Made by a program: the position numbers and the translations under genes. A DNA stretch of 64,000 nucleotides, taken from Phycisphaeraceae bacterium. GTDB taxonomy: Bacteria > Planctomycetota > Phycisphaerae > Phycisphaerales > Phycisphaeraceae. Below are positions 17,494 to 24,684 of this stretch, one piece after another; the stretch's first letter is position 1; every line of letters begins with the position of its first letter. Under the pieces are notes generated by a model. That model searched no databases and was not told where the DNA came from. It saw nothing but the letters and a program-made list of their open reading frames with translations. Where the stretch lies: positions 1 to 64,000 of the forward strand of contig JANQSF010000110.1 in assembly GCA_028284155.1 (NCBI GenBank). Reading direction: 5' to 3'.

Positions 17494-18561
17494 TCACTTG
17501 ACCTGCGCGAGCCAGGCGGCGAGCAGGTCGCGGCAGGCGTGCATGTCGTCCTTGTGGATCATCTCGGTCACGGTGTGGATGTAACGCGTCGGGCAACTGA
17601 AGGTGAGCGTCCGCGTGCCGGCCGCGGCGCGCTGGATCGCACCGGAATCCGTGCCGCCACGGGCGAGAATCGATCGCTGGTACTTGATCTTGTGCTTCTT
17701 GGCAACGGCCTCGAACTCTTCGATCAGGTCGTAGTCGTTGATGACGGATGAATCCATGCACGTCAGCGCCGCGCCGTCGCCCTGCTTCGTCGTACGCAGA
17801 TCATCGGGCACGCCGGGTGTGTCCACGCAGAGCGTTGTGTCGATACCGATACCGATGTCCGGCTTCACCGCGTAGGCACTGGTCAACGCGCCGCGCAGGC
17901 CGACCTCTTCCTGCACGGTGAAGACGCAGTGAATCTCGCAGTCGTGGCCGGTCTCTTTGACCATCTCCATCGCGCGGATCGCCAGCCAGCACGCGATGCG
18001 GTTGTCCAGGCATTGGCTCACCACCGTGTCGCCGACCTCCGTCACGGGCGCCTTCAACACGGCCATGTCGCCGATCTTGACCTTCTTCTTGACCTTGTCA
18101 GCCGACATGCCCAGATCGATCGTGAAGTCGCCGACGTCGGGGATCTTCTTCTTCTCTTCCTCCGTCGCGATGTGGATCGGCTTGCCCGACGGGTTCATCA
18201 CGCCCGTGATGTCTTTCTTCGGCTCGCGTGGGTCGGGACAGATGGTGACCAACCGCGCGAACAGGTTGCGCGTGTCGAACCCGCCCACGGGAACGACACG
18301 GACGAAGCCCTTGTCGTCGATGTGCTTGACCATGAACCCGATCTGGTCCATGTGCGACGCGAGCATGACCTTGGTCGCGTCTCGGACGTCCTTCTTCTTG
18401 CCGTCCTTCCCACGCGGATGACGGACGCAAATCAGCGACCCCATCGCGTCTTCGATGATCTCGTCAAACAAACCCTTGGTGTGCTTGCGGATCAGTTCAC
18501 GCATGCGGTGTTCACGGCCGGGGATGCCGGGCGTTGTGGCGAGTGCTTCGAGCAGTTTCAT
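17494..18561 (-). CDS. M42 family metallopeptidase (glutamyl aminopeptidase/endoglucanase-like)
   Basis: 355 aa from ATG 18561, chosen because AGGAG stands eight bases upstream and the conserved MKLLEALATTPGIPGREH begins there; the frame itself extends to 18672. The binuclear metal site is visible: SHMDQIGFMV (His, Asp), DNRIACWLAI (bridging Asp), TVQEEVGLRGA (catalytic Glu-Glu) and IDTTLCVDTPG (Asp), plus GGTDSGAIQ near the end. M42 enzymes are cytosolic dodecameric aminopeptidases that finish peptide degradation. It converges with the kinase-like gene. An inverted repeat at 18628-18705 lies in its upstream region. Confidence 0.93.
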   Translation of the reverse strand: MKLLEALATTPGIPGREHRMRELIRKHTKGLFDEIIEDAMGSLICVRHPRGKDGKKKDVRDATKVMLASHMDQIGFMVKHIDDKGFVRVVPVGGFDTRNLFARLVTICPDPREPKKDITGVMNPSGKPIHIATEEEKKKIPDVGDFTIDLGMSADKVKKKVKIGDMAVLKAPVTEVGDTVVSQCLDNRIACWLAIRAMEMVKETGHDCEIHCVFTVQEEVGLRGALTSAYAVKPDIGIGIDTTLCVDTPGVPDDLRTTKQGDGAALTCMDSSVINDYDLIEEFEAVAKKHKIKYQRSILARGGTDSGAIQRAAAGTRTLTFSCPTRYIHTVTEMIHKDDMHACRDLLAAWLAQVK

Positions 18562-18627
18562 GGACGACTCCTGGTTCAATCTGTGACTTGGGGCAACGTC
18601 GCAACCTGACGACCGCGACGTAGTTTT

Positions 18628-18705
18628 AACCGCGGATGACACGGATGGGCGCGGATGGGAAAAAACAATCACCTTGATCCGCGCGAATCTGCGTCATCCG
18701 CGGTT
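18628..18705. repeat. CGCGGATGACACGGATG-type inverted repeat
   Basis: Terminal arms AACCGCGGATGAC (18628-18640) and GTCATCCGCGGTT (18693-18705) are perfect reverse complements. Between them are further GCGGATGGG and ATCCGCGCGAATC segments, so almost the whole 78-base stretch is built from a GGATG word. It lies between the SDR stop and the M42 start on the same strand. Confidence 0.8.
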
Positions 18706-18734
18706 GCATGCTCGTTAAAGAGCAGGATCGGTCA

Positions 18735-19571
18735 TTACTCATCAACCGGCCACGGTGCCTCGGCCGTGCCGACGCCGCACGCGAGATACCCGCCATCGAC
18801 CGTGATGGTGATGCCGTTGACAAACGCGCCGGCCGGCGACGCGAGATAAACAGCCGCCGGCGCGACCTCGTCGGCCGTGCCGAAGCGGGCCATCGGTGTG
18901 TGCTCCATGATGCGTCGGCCGCGCTCGGTGCGTTCGATCAGGTGGCGGTTCAGGTCGGTCGGGATGAAGCCCGGCGCGATGCCGTTCGTGCGGATGCCAA
19001 ACTGCGCCCACTCGTTGGCCAACGTGCGTGTCAGGCCGAGGATCGCGCTCTTGGCCGCCGCGTAGCCGGCCACTTCGACCAGGTCGACGAAGCTGGTGAT
19101 CGAGGCGATGTTGATGATGCAGCCAGAGTGCTGCTCGCGCATCAGGTGACCGGCCGCCTGCGCGCACCTGAGCGAGCCGGCGACGTGGATGTTGTACAGC
19201 CAGTTGAATTCATCACGCTCGACGTCGAACGTCGGCTTGCGGAACGTCGTGCCGGCGCAGTTAACCAGGATGTCGAGTCGGCCGAACTCATCGACACATT
19301 TCTGCACGGCCGCGTCGATGCTCTCGTCGCTTTCGACGTCCAGCGACGTGCCGACGACGATCGGCTGAGCATCGTCCGCCTCGTCGGCCTCGGTCGCTCG
19401 GGCCAGGTCGATGACGGCCTGCTCCACTTTCTTGGTCGTGCGCGATCCAACGAGCACGCGCGCCCCGTGACGGATAAACGCTTCGGCGATCGCCTTGCCG
19501 ATGCCGGAGGCCCCGCCGGTGATCAGCGCGGCCTTGCCGGTGAGGTCAAACTGTTCGGTCTTGACAGCCAT
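18735..19571 (-). CDS. Short-chain dehydrogenase/reductase (SDR)
   Basis: 278 aa from ATG 19571, which has AGGAG nine bases ahead; upstream codons to 19694 are not needed. Classical SDR features: TGGASGIG cofactor loop at about residues 18-25, NCAGTT, and the catalytic pair in GYAAAKSAI near residue 170, with a preceding ASIT serine region. A PGFIPTDLN motif follows. A slightly long loop rich in Glu/Asp (ATEADEADDAQ) sits after the second beta strand and probably weakens NADP preference there. The likely activity is oxidation or reduction of a hydroxyl/keto group on a sugar acid or similar molecule, but the substrate cannot be read from sequence. Confidence 0.88.
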   Translation of the reverse strand: MAVKTEQFDLTGKAALITGGASGIGKAIAEAFIRHGARVLVGSRTTKKVEQAVIDLARATEADEADDAQPIVVGTSLDVESDESIDAAVQKCVDEFGRLDILVNCAGTTFRKPTFDVERDEFNWLYNIHVAGSLRCAQAAGHLMREQHSGCIINIASITSFVDLVEVAGYAAAKSAILGLTRTLANEWAQFGIRTNGIAPGFIPTDLNRHLIERTERGRRIMEHTPMARFGTADEVAPAAVYLASPAGAFVNGITITVDGGYLACGVGTAEAPWPVDE

Positions 19572-19714
19572 GCGTGTCGCTCCTGACTCGAGTAAATGCC
19601 GGCTCGCCACGAGACGATCGATCCGGGGGCGGGCGGACAGGATAGCAGGATCGGCCGCGACGTCGCGTGGACGAGCACGACGAGACCGTTGCAAGACGAC
19701 GGTCTATCCCCGTT

Positions 19715-19737
19715 GCGGGCCGACACGGCCCGGCTCG
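19715..19737. repeat. Family C palindrome (CGGGCCGACACGGCCCGG)
   Basis: CGGGCCGACACGGCCCGGCT forms a GGGCCG/CGGCCC hairpin and recurs at 29998 (inverted) and 57537 (inside a gene). This copy ends 16 bases before the start of the BaiN-like gene, so the hairpin may sit in its leader or overlap its promoter. Confidence 0.75.
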
Positions 19738-19753
19738 TTAACACCGTGAAACA

Positions 19754-21049
19754 ATGTCTAAACTGTCGGCCATGCCGGATTGGGACGCGGTGATTGTCGG
19801 CGGGGGCGCAGCCGGGCTGATGGCGGGCATCTTTGCCGGACGTGCTGTGCGCGAAGCGGGGCTTGCCCCGCGCATCGCCGTGGTAGACGGTGCCAAGCGC
19901 GTCGGCGCGAAGATCCTCGTGTCCGGCGGAGGCCGATGCAACGTCACACACAAGGTCGTTCAGCCCGCCGACTTCGCCGGCGGCAGCGCGAATACCATCA
20001 AGCGTGTCCTGCGCAGCTTCACTGTCGATCAGACCGTCGCGTTCTTCCAGCCGCTCGGTGTCGAGTTGAAGACCGAACCGACGGGCAAGCTGTTTCCGGT
20101 GACGAACAAGGCGCGCACCGTGCTCGACGCCCTGTTGGCCGCGCTCCGCGAGGCCGGCGTGACGTTAATCGAAGCGTGTCGCGTGTTGGACGTATGCGTT
20201 GAGTCGAATGGCTTCCGTATCGAAGTCGATGGGGCCGAATCGATGTCCGCTGAACAGGTCGTCATGGCCACGGGCGGGCTGAGCCTGCCGAAGACAGGCA
20301 GCGACGGCGTCGGGTTGAGGATCGCTGAAAGGCTCGGCCACACGCTAACGACGACGCGACCGGCGCTCGTGCCGCTGACGCTGCCGAGCAGACATCCGTT
20401 GACCGAACTGAGCGGCGTGAGCACGCCGGTCACGTTGACGGTCGCGGGCTCAACCGGCAAGCACATCGCACATCAATCCGGCTCGATGCTGTTCACGCAC
20501 TTCGGGCTCAGCGGCCCGGTCGTGCTCGACATCAGCCGACACTGGCTCGACGCCCGCGCGAGTGACCCCGGCGCGACGCTTGCGGCCAACTTCGTCGATG
20601 GCGCGTCGTTTGAGTCGATCGACAGCCTGCTGCAAGAGGCGACGACGGCGCAGCCGCGCGCGACGGCCGGCGCTGTCGTGCGGCGGTGGGTCAGCGACCG
20701 CCTCGCGCGCGTCATCGTGCAGCACGGCGGCGGATTGGCCGCGTCAACACCCATGGCGCAGGTCGATCGTACGTCGCGCCGTGCGATCGCGCACGCGCTG
20801 ACAGCCCTGCCGCTGCCGGTCACGGGCGATCGGGGGTACACCTACGCGGAAGTCACGGCCGGCGGCGTCGCGCTGAACGAGGTCGATCCCGCGACGATGG
20901 CGTCACGCAAACGCGGCGGCCTTTACCTGTGCGGCGAGATGCTCGACGTCGACGGGCGGGTCGGCGGGTTCAACTTTCAGTGGGCGTGGTGCACGGGGCG
21001 GCTTGCGGGGTTGGGGGTGGCGCGGGCGATCGGCCAGGGGGAGCGCTAA
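19754..21049 (+). CDS. HI0933/BaiN-like NAD(P)/FAD-dependent oxidoreductase
   Basis: 431 aa. The N-terminal dinucleotide fold reads DAVIVGGGAAGLMAGIFAG, followed by GAKILVSGGGRCNVTH, the hallmark of the HI0933/YhiN/BaiN flavoprotein group. The C-terminus has VTAGGVALNEVDPATMASR and GLYLCGEMLDVDGRVGGFNFQWAW, also typical. The partner substrate of most members is unknown; some reduce bile-acid or steroid intermediates. No Shine-Dalgarno is visible and two ATGs (19754, 19772) are possible. The stop codon TAA is contributed by a family A palindrome that runs on downstream, so the end of the gene may have been reshaped by that repeat. Confidence 0.88.
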   Translation: MSKLSAMPDWDAVIVGGGAAGLMAGIFAGRAVREAGLAPRIAVVDGAKRVGAKILVSGGGRCNVTHKVVQPADFAGGSANTIKRVLRSFTVDQTVAFFQPLGVELKTEPTGKLFPVTNKARTVLDALLAALREAGVTLIEACRVLDVCVESNGFRIEVDGAESMSAEQVVMATGGLSLPKTGSDGVGLRIAERLGHTLTTTRPALVPLTLPSRHPLTELSGVSTPVTLTVAGSTGKHIAHQSGSMLFTHFGLSGPVVLDISRHWLDARASDPGATLAANFVDGASFESIDSLLQEATTAQPRATAGAVVRRWVSDRLARVIVQHGGGLAASTPMAQVDRTSRRAIAHALTALPLPVTGDRGYTYAEVTAGGVALNEVDPATMASRKRGGLYLCGEMLDVDGRVGGFNFQWAWCTGRLAGLGVARAIGQGER

Positions 21050-21062
21050 GCCGCAAGCGGCT
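21044..21062. repeat. Family A palindrome overlapping a stop codon
   Basis: GCGCTAAGCCGCAAGCGGC again, preceded by GGGGGA. Its CGCTAAG side supplies the in-frame TAA of the BaiN-like gene (GAG CGC TAA). The hairpin then lies just past the stop, in the gap before the converging UDP-xylose synthase gene. Confidence 0.85.
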
Positions 21063-21089
21063 CGGAAGGCCATGCGTAGCGTCGAGTTG

Positions 21090-22109
21090 CTACATCGCGT
21101 CGGACGACTTGTGTGCCGTGTGGTCGGTCGGACGGCGGAAGTGGGACAGGTCGACCGATTTGAAGTAGTCGATCGTCTTGGCAAGCCCGGCGCGCAGGGC
21201 GACGGTCGGCTCCCAGCCGAGTCGTTCCTTCGCAAGCGTGATGTCAGGCCGACGCTGCGTCGGGTCGTCTGCCGGCAGTGGCAGGTGAACGAGCTTGCTC
21301 GACGCGCCGGTCAGCTCGATGACCAACTCAGCAAGTTGCTTGATCGTGAACTCGCCGGGATTGCCAAGATTGACCGGCCCGATGAACGCACCGTCCTGGT
21401 CACTTCCGGGGGTAGAGTTGTTCATCATGCGGATGAAACCCTCGATCAGGTCGTCCACATAGCAAAATGCCCGCGTCTGCGAGCCGTCACCGTAGATCGT
21501 GATGTCCTCGTTGTTCAACGCCTGCACGATGAAGTTGCTGACCACCCGGCCGTCGTACGGGTGCATGCGTGGGCCGTACGTGTTGAAGATGCGCACGACG
21601 CGGACATTCACACCGTTGGACCGGTGATAGTCGAAGCAAAGGGTCTCGGCTGCGCGCTTGCCCTCATCGTAACACGCCCGCGGCCCGATCGGGTTGACAT
21701 TGCCGCGATACGATTCGGGCTGCGGATGGACAGTCGGGTCGCCGTAGATCTCGCTCGTCGAGGCCTGCAGGATCTTGGCCCGGCAGCGCTTGGCCATGCC
21801 GAGCATGTTGATCGCGCCCATGACCGAGACCTTCATCGTCTTGATCGGGTTGTACTGGTAGTGCACAGGCGACGCGGGACACGCCAGGTTGTAAATCTCA
21901 TCGACCTCAAGCCACAGCGGATGCGTCACATCGTGGCGGATCAGCTCAAAGTTCGGGTTGTCCAGCAGGTGCAGGACGTTCGACTTCTGACTCGTGAAGA
22001 AGTTGTCGAGACAGATGACGTCGTGGCCCTGCTCGACCAGCCGATCACACAAGTGCGAGCCGAGAAAACCCGCGCCGCCGGTGACGAGAATACGTTTGAG
22101 TTGTGCCAT
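21090..22109 (-). CDS. UDP-glucuronate decarboxylase (UDP-xylose synthase), extended SDR
   Basis: 339 aa, the full length of soluble bacterial and plant UXS enzymes. It begins [19 protein letters not shown] (NAD-binding Rossmann motif) and contains [28 protein letters not shown] and the catalytic [11 protein letters not shown] (Tyr-x3-Lys), then [19 protein letters not shown] and [15 protein letters not shown]. This set is diagnostic of UDP-glucuronate decarboxylase, which makes UDP-xylose for polysaccharide or glycan assembly in the cytoplasm. With galE and the glycosyltransferases elsewhere in the window it points to an active exopolysaccharide or cell-surface glycan pathway. It converges with the BaiN-like gene. 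Confidence 0.93.
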   Translation of the reverse strand: MAQLKRILVTGGAGFLGSHLCDRLVEQGHDVICLDNFFTSQKSNVLHLLDNPNFELIRHDVTHPLWLEVDEIYNLACPASPVHYQYNPIKTMKVSVMGAINMLGMAKRCRAKILQASTSEIYGDPTVHPQPESYRGNVNPIGPRACYDEGKRAAETLCFDYHRSNGVNVRVVRIFNTYGPRMHPYDGRVVSNFIVQALNNEDITIYGDGSQTRAFCYVDDLIEGFIRMMNNSTPGSDQDGAFIGPVNLGNPGEFTIKQLAELVIELTGASSKLVHLPLPADDPTQRRPDITLAKERLGWEPTVALRAGLAKTIDYFKSVDLSHFRRPTDHTAHKSSDAM

Positions 22110-22139
22110 GAGTCGCCATCAAATGCGGTTGGACCGCCG

Positions 22140-22571
22140 TCAATCGTCCGACCACTGCAGGATCGGCTCAAAGTGTGCCCCGCGCTCGATGTCGAACGCC
22201 ACGAGTTGGCCCGGCCCGAAATCCGTCGGCCGTTGCTCGTCCAGCAGTCGGCAGACAAACGAGCAGCCGGCCGCGCACTGCACGGTCAACGTATGTCGTG
22301 ACATGTCGGTCGCCACGACCGTCCCCTGCAACCGGCGCGGCCGACCCATGACCGGCTCGATAAACCGCCCGCCCGTGCGGACGACGTCCACCCGCCGGGC
22401 CGTGGCCGTGATCCGCCCGGTGATCGGCTTGCCCACACGCGAACCGACCGGGCCGTCGACAGCCAGGTGCAGTCGATAGTCGGTGTGCGGCAGCGCGATC
22501 GTCACGCGTGTGTCGTCAGCGTCAGCCAACACGCCGCGCGTCAGTGCCAGGTCTTTCGCCTGTGTGGCCAT
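22140..22571 (-). CDS. Small protein of unknown function, beta-rich
   Basis: 143 aa from ATG 22571. A much longer open frame to 22832 reads through low-complexity repeat sequence and is unlikely to be translated. The sequence alternates short hydrophobic beta-like strands (TRVTIALPHTDYRLHLAV, RLQGTVVATDMSRHTLTVQC) with turns and ends FGPGQLVAFDIERGAHFEP, suggestive of an OB-fold or beta-barrel domain repeated twice. Three cysteines cluster near the C-terminus (CAAGCSFVCR). It lies 31 bases upstream of the UDP-xylose synthase gene on the same strand, so it may be co-transcribed with it. I do not recognise the family. Confidence 0.6.
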   Translation of the reverse strand: MATQAKDLALTRGVLADADDTRVTIALPHTDYRLHLAVDGPVGSRVGKPITGRITATARRVDVVRTGGRFIEPVMGRPRRLQGTVVATDMSRHTLTVQCAAGCSFVCRLLDEQRPTDFGPGQLVAFDIERGAHFEPILQWSDD

Positions 22572-22717
22572 GAGCGTCCCAGCGCAAAGCGTTGTCGTCG
22601 TAAAACCCGCGAAGCCGCATACGATATCGGCCGACCGCCGCCGTGTCATGCACCGCAATACGCAATTGATCGGTAGATCACGCCAACCCGCGCCGATCCA
22701 CCCCGCCTGCCCCACCA

Positions 22718-22761
22718 ACCTTCGACTTCCGACTTCCAACTTTCGACTCTCGACCTCCCCC
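22718..22761. repeat. Tandem TTCGACT/CTTCCGA-type low-complexity repeat
   Basis: About six imperfect units of a seven-base word (TTCGACT, TCCGACT, TCCAACT, TTCGACT, CTCGACC) stand head to tail. The array ends five bases before the ATG at 22767 and fills most of the spacer between two divergent genes. Confidence 0.75.
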
Positions 22762-22766
22762 GCCCC

Positions 22767-23273
22767 ATGCCCGACGACGCACGCATCGACCGCCGACACT
22801 CGACCGACAAGATCCGCGTCGACTACCCGCACGTCGGGCTGTTCGACACGGACGAAGGTCGCCTGTGGATCGCTAGGAAAAAATGGGGCACGTCACCGGT
22901 CCGCGTCAGCCACGCCAAGCTGCTGGTCGGCGGCACGCAGGACACGTCGACCATCAACAAAGACCACTTCCTGTGCTACTGGTTCCACACGCCCGGCTCC
23001 GGCGAGGGCAACGTGCACGGCTACCCCATCGAGTGGGACGAAGGCCACCTGCTCGTCCGGCTCGACCCGAACTGGGACTACCGCGGCCGAAAACTCATCC
23101 GAAGCGAGCACGCCGCCCGCGTCGAAAAGAACATCGACCAGCAATACAAGTGGGGCCGACGCATCTTCGAGCGATACGTCGCCAAGAAGCCGGACTACCC
23201 AATCGCCTGGCACATGGTCGGGCCACGGCCGACGGACTCGATGTTTTATGTCGAGCGCGTGGAACCGGATTAA
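22767..23273 (+). CDS. Conserved-looking soluble protein of unknown function
   Basis: 168 aa. It has no signal peptide or membrane segment and is rich in Trp/Tyr/Asp and charged residues (GRLWIARKKWGTSPVRVSHAK, CYWFHTPGSGEGNVHGYPIEW). The pattern DPNWDYRGRKLIRSEHAA looks like a compact enzyme or binding domain rather than a chance frame, and codon use matches the neighbours. There is no Shine-Dalgarno; the ATG directly follows the repeat array at 22718-22761. No family is recognised. It converges on recO across a 27-base inverted-repeat pair. Confidence 0.6.
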   Translation: MPDDARIDRRHSTDKIRVDYPHVGLFDTDEGRLWIARKKWGTSPVRVSHAKLLVGGTQDTSTINKDHFLCYWFHTPGSGEGNVHGYPIEWDEGHLLVRLDPNWDYRGRKLIRSEHAARVEKNIDQQYKWGRRIFERYVAKKPDYPIAWHMVGPRPTDSMFYVERVEPD

Positions 23274-23297
23274 GAAGCTTGGACGACATGCTCAGGT

Positions 23298-23371
23298 GTG
23301 CCACTGGCGGCTTGTCCGCCAGTGATGTTGCCACACAATTGATGCACTGGCGGACAAGCCGCCAGTGGCAC
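23298..23371. repeat. 27-base perfect inverted repeat pair (ACTGGCGGCTTGTCCGCCAGT)
   Basis: Arms 23298-23324 and 23345-23371 are exact reverse complements over 27 bases, separated by 20 bases. Each arm is itself a hairpin (ACTGGCGG-CTTGT-CCGCCAGT). It lies between the converging 168-aa gene and recO and could serve as a shared terminator. Confidence 0.85.
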
Positions 23372-23403
23372 CCATTGCTCGAAACCCTGCCCTTTCTTGA
23401 CCT

Positions 23404-24171
23404 CTACACGTCATCCGACGAACCCAGCACGACGCGCATCGTCGGCAGTTCGCGGTCGATCAGCGCGCGGACGTAGACACACAGCAATCGGTTCGCGCGA
23501 CGCAAAGCGTCGAACGACGCGTCAACGGCATCACCTCGATCCACCGCACGCAGCAGGTCAACGGTCGACGCCCGCACCCGCCACGGTCCGCGCTGCGACG
23601 TCGCCATTGCATCGACGTCGTCACCCGTCAGCCCGCCGGCCGTGGCGTCGAACGTGTACGCGTCGCGCACGGGCAACGGCCGGTCGTGCCGCGCGTCGGT
23701 ATCGACCTGCGGTCGGTAGCCGCAATCCACCAGCGTGACCCACTGAAATCGCAGCAACGCCGCCTCGCGCGCCGCCGCGTCACCGTTCACCGCCAGCAGG
23801 TCAAGCAAAACGTCAAAACAGGCCGTGTGCGGCTCACGCTCGGGCACCAGCGCGTTGACCAGGTCGGCCGCGTACAACCCGACGCGCATCGCGTCCAGGT
23901 CACGCCGCAGGTGTGTGAACGACGCCTGCAGGTCCCACTCGGTCAGCGTCGTCAGTTGCGTCGCCCCGCGCAACATGCCAACCGCTTCGCCGCGCGTCAG
24001 CAACTCGAACCCGCCGGAATACCGCTGCACCAGCGACGGACTGAACCGCTGCGCCCCCTTGGCCAACCCACGCACCAGCCCGTGCTCACGCGTCAGCAAT
24101 GACACGACCTGACTCGACTCCGACCACTCGGTCGCCCGCACCACGACAGCCTGGTCTTTGAATCGGGGCAT
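23404..24171 (-). CDS. recO: DNA repair protein RecO
   Basis: 255 aa, normal RecO length. The N-terminal OB fold begins FKDQAVVVRATEWSESSQVVSLLTREHGLVRGLAKGAQR, the most conserved stretch of the family, and the helical C-terminal domain follows (VGLYAADLVNALVPEREPHTACFDVLLDLL). RecO loads RecA onto SSB-coated DNA with RecR and RecF and anneals complementary strands. The zinc-finger cysteines seen in many bacterial RecO proteins are not present: only one Cys remains (LVDCGYRPQ), then AYTFDATAGGL where a CxxC-type pair would be expected. The zinc site seems lost, as it is in gamma-proteobacterial RecO. Confidence 0.88.
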   Translation of the reverse strand: MPRFKDQAVVVRATEWSESSQVVSLLTREHGLVRGLAKGAQRFSPSLVQRYSGGFELLTRGEAVGMLRGATQLTTLTEWDLQASFTHLRRDLDAMRVGLYAADLVNALVPEREPHTACFDVLLDLLAVNGDAAAREAALLRFQWVTLVDCGYRPQVDTDARHDRPLPVRDAYTFDATAGGLTGDDVDAMATSQRGPWRVRASTVDLLRAVDRGDAVDASFDALRRANRLLCVYVRALIDRELPTMRVVLGSSDDV

Positions 24172-24216
24172 GGTGTCATTGCCGATGTTCGATCGCCGAT
24201 CGCCGACTGAATCAGA

Positions 24217-24235
24217 CCGCTTGCGGCTTAGCGCG
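24217..24235. repeat. Family A palindrome, inverted orientation
   Basis: ACCGCTTGCGGCTTAGCGC is the reverse complement of the family A unit. It lies just upstream of recO and downstream of the small zinc-ribbon gene, whose stop codon is at 24247. A GATCGCCGATCGCCGA stretch precedes it. Confidence 0.75.
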
Positions 24236-24246
24236 ACTTCGATGCG

Positions 24247-24675
24247 TCAATCCACAAGCACATCATCCAGACTGGGGATACTCTCGCCGCACTCCGGACA
24301 CGACTTGCCCGACGACCCGCGCAGGTCGTATTCGCACGCATAGCACTCCGGCGGTCGGCCGTCCCGCCACGTTTCGCGAACGAATCGCCGCAAGACCTTT
24401 CGATAGTAAACACGATAGCCCAAGTACGTCATAACACAGTAGATCGTCACCAGAGTGACCACTGTGGTCGTATAGGCCTGCCGCGTCGATGCGTGCATGA
24501 GCAAGCCTGTCACACCAAGGATGGTCAACGGGCCGACCAGAGCCAGCACAAACTCCATCAGGATCGCGGGCGGGCGACGCAGTTGCGACGCCTTGCACGC
24601 CCGGACCAGACCCGCCGCCGTCGCCGGCGACAGACCACGCAGTTCGGGGAGCATGTACAGATTGTGCGGTGACAT
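24247..24675 (-). CDS. Small membrane protein with C-terminal zinc ribbon
   Basis: 142 aa. A short cytoplasmic N-terminus is followed by two hydrophobic segments (ILMEFVLALVGPLTILGVTGLLMHA and TTTVVTLVTIYCVMTYLGYRVYY). The C-terminus carries a compact zinc ribbon, CYACEYDLRGSSGKSCPECG, with four cysteines in CxxC...CxxC spacing. This arrangement, a short membrane hairpin plus CxxCxYDLRG...CPECG, recurs in planctomycetes and another example is at 39202. Function is unknown; the ribbon may bind protein or nucleic acid on the cytoplasmic face. It starts nine bases before the valS stop on the same strand. Confidence 0.7.
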   Translation of the reverse strand: MSPHNLYMLPELRGLSPATAAGLVRACKASQLRRPPAILMEFVLALVGPLTILGVTGLLMHASTRQAYTTTVVTLVTIYCVMTYLGYRVYYRKVLRRFVRETWRDGRPPECYACEYDLRGSSGKSCPECGESIPSLDDVLVD

Positions 24676-24684
24676 GGCCGAACT

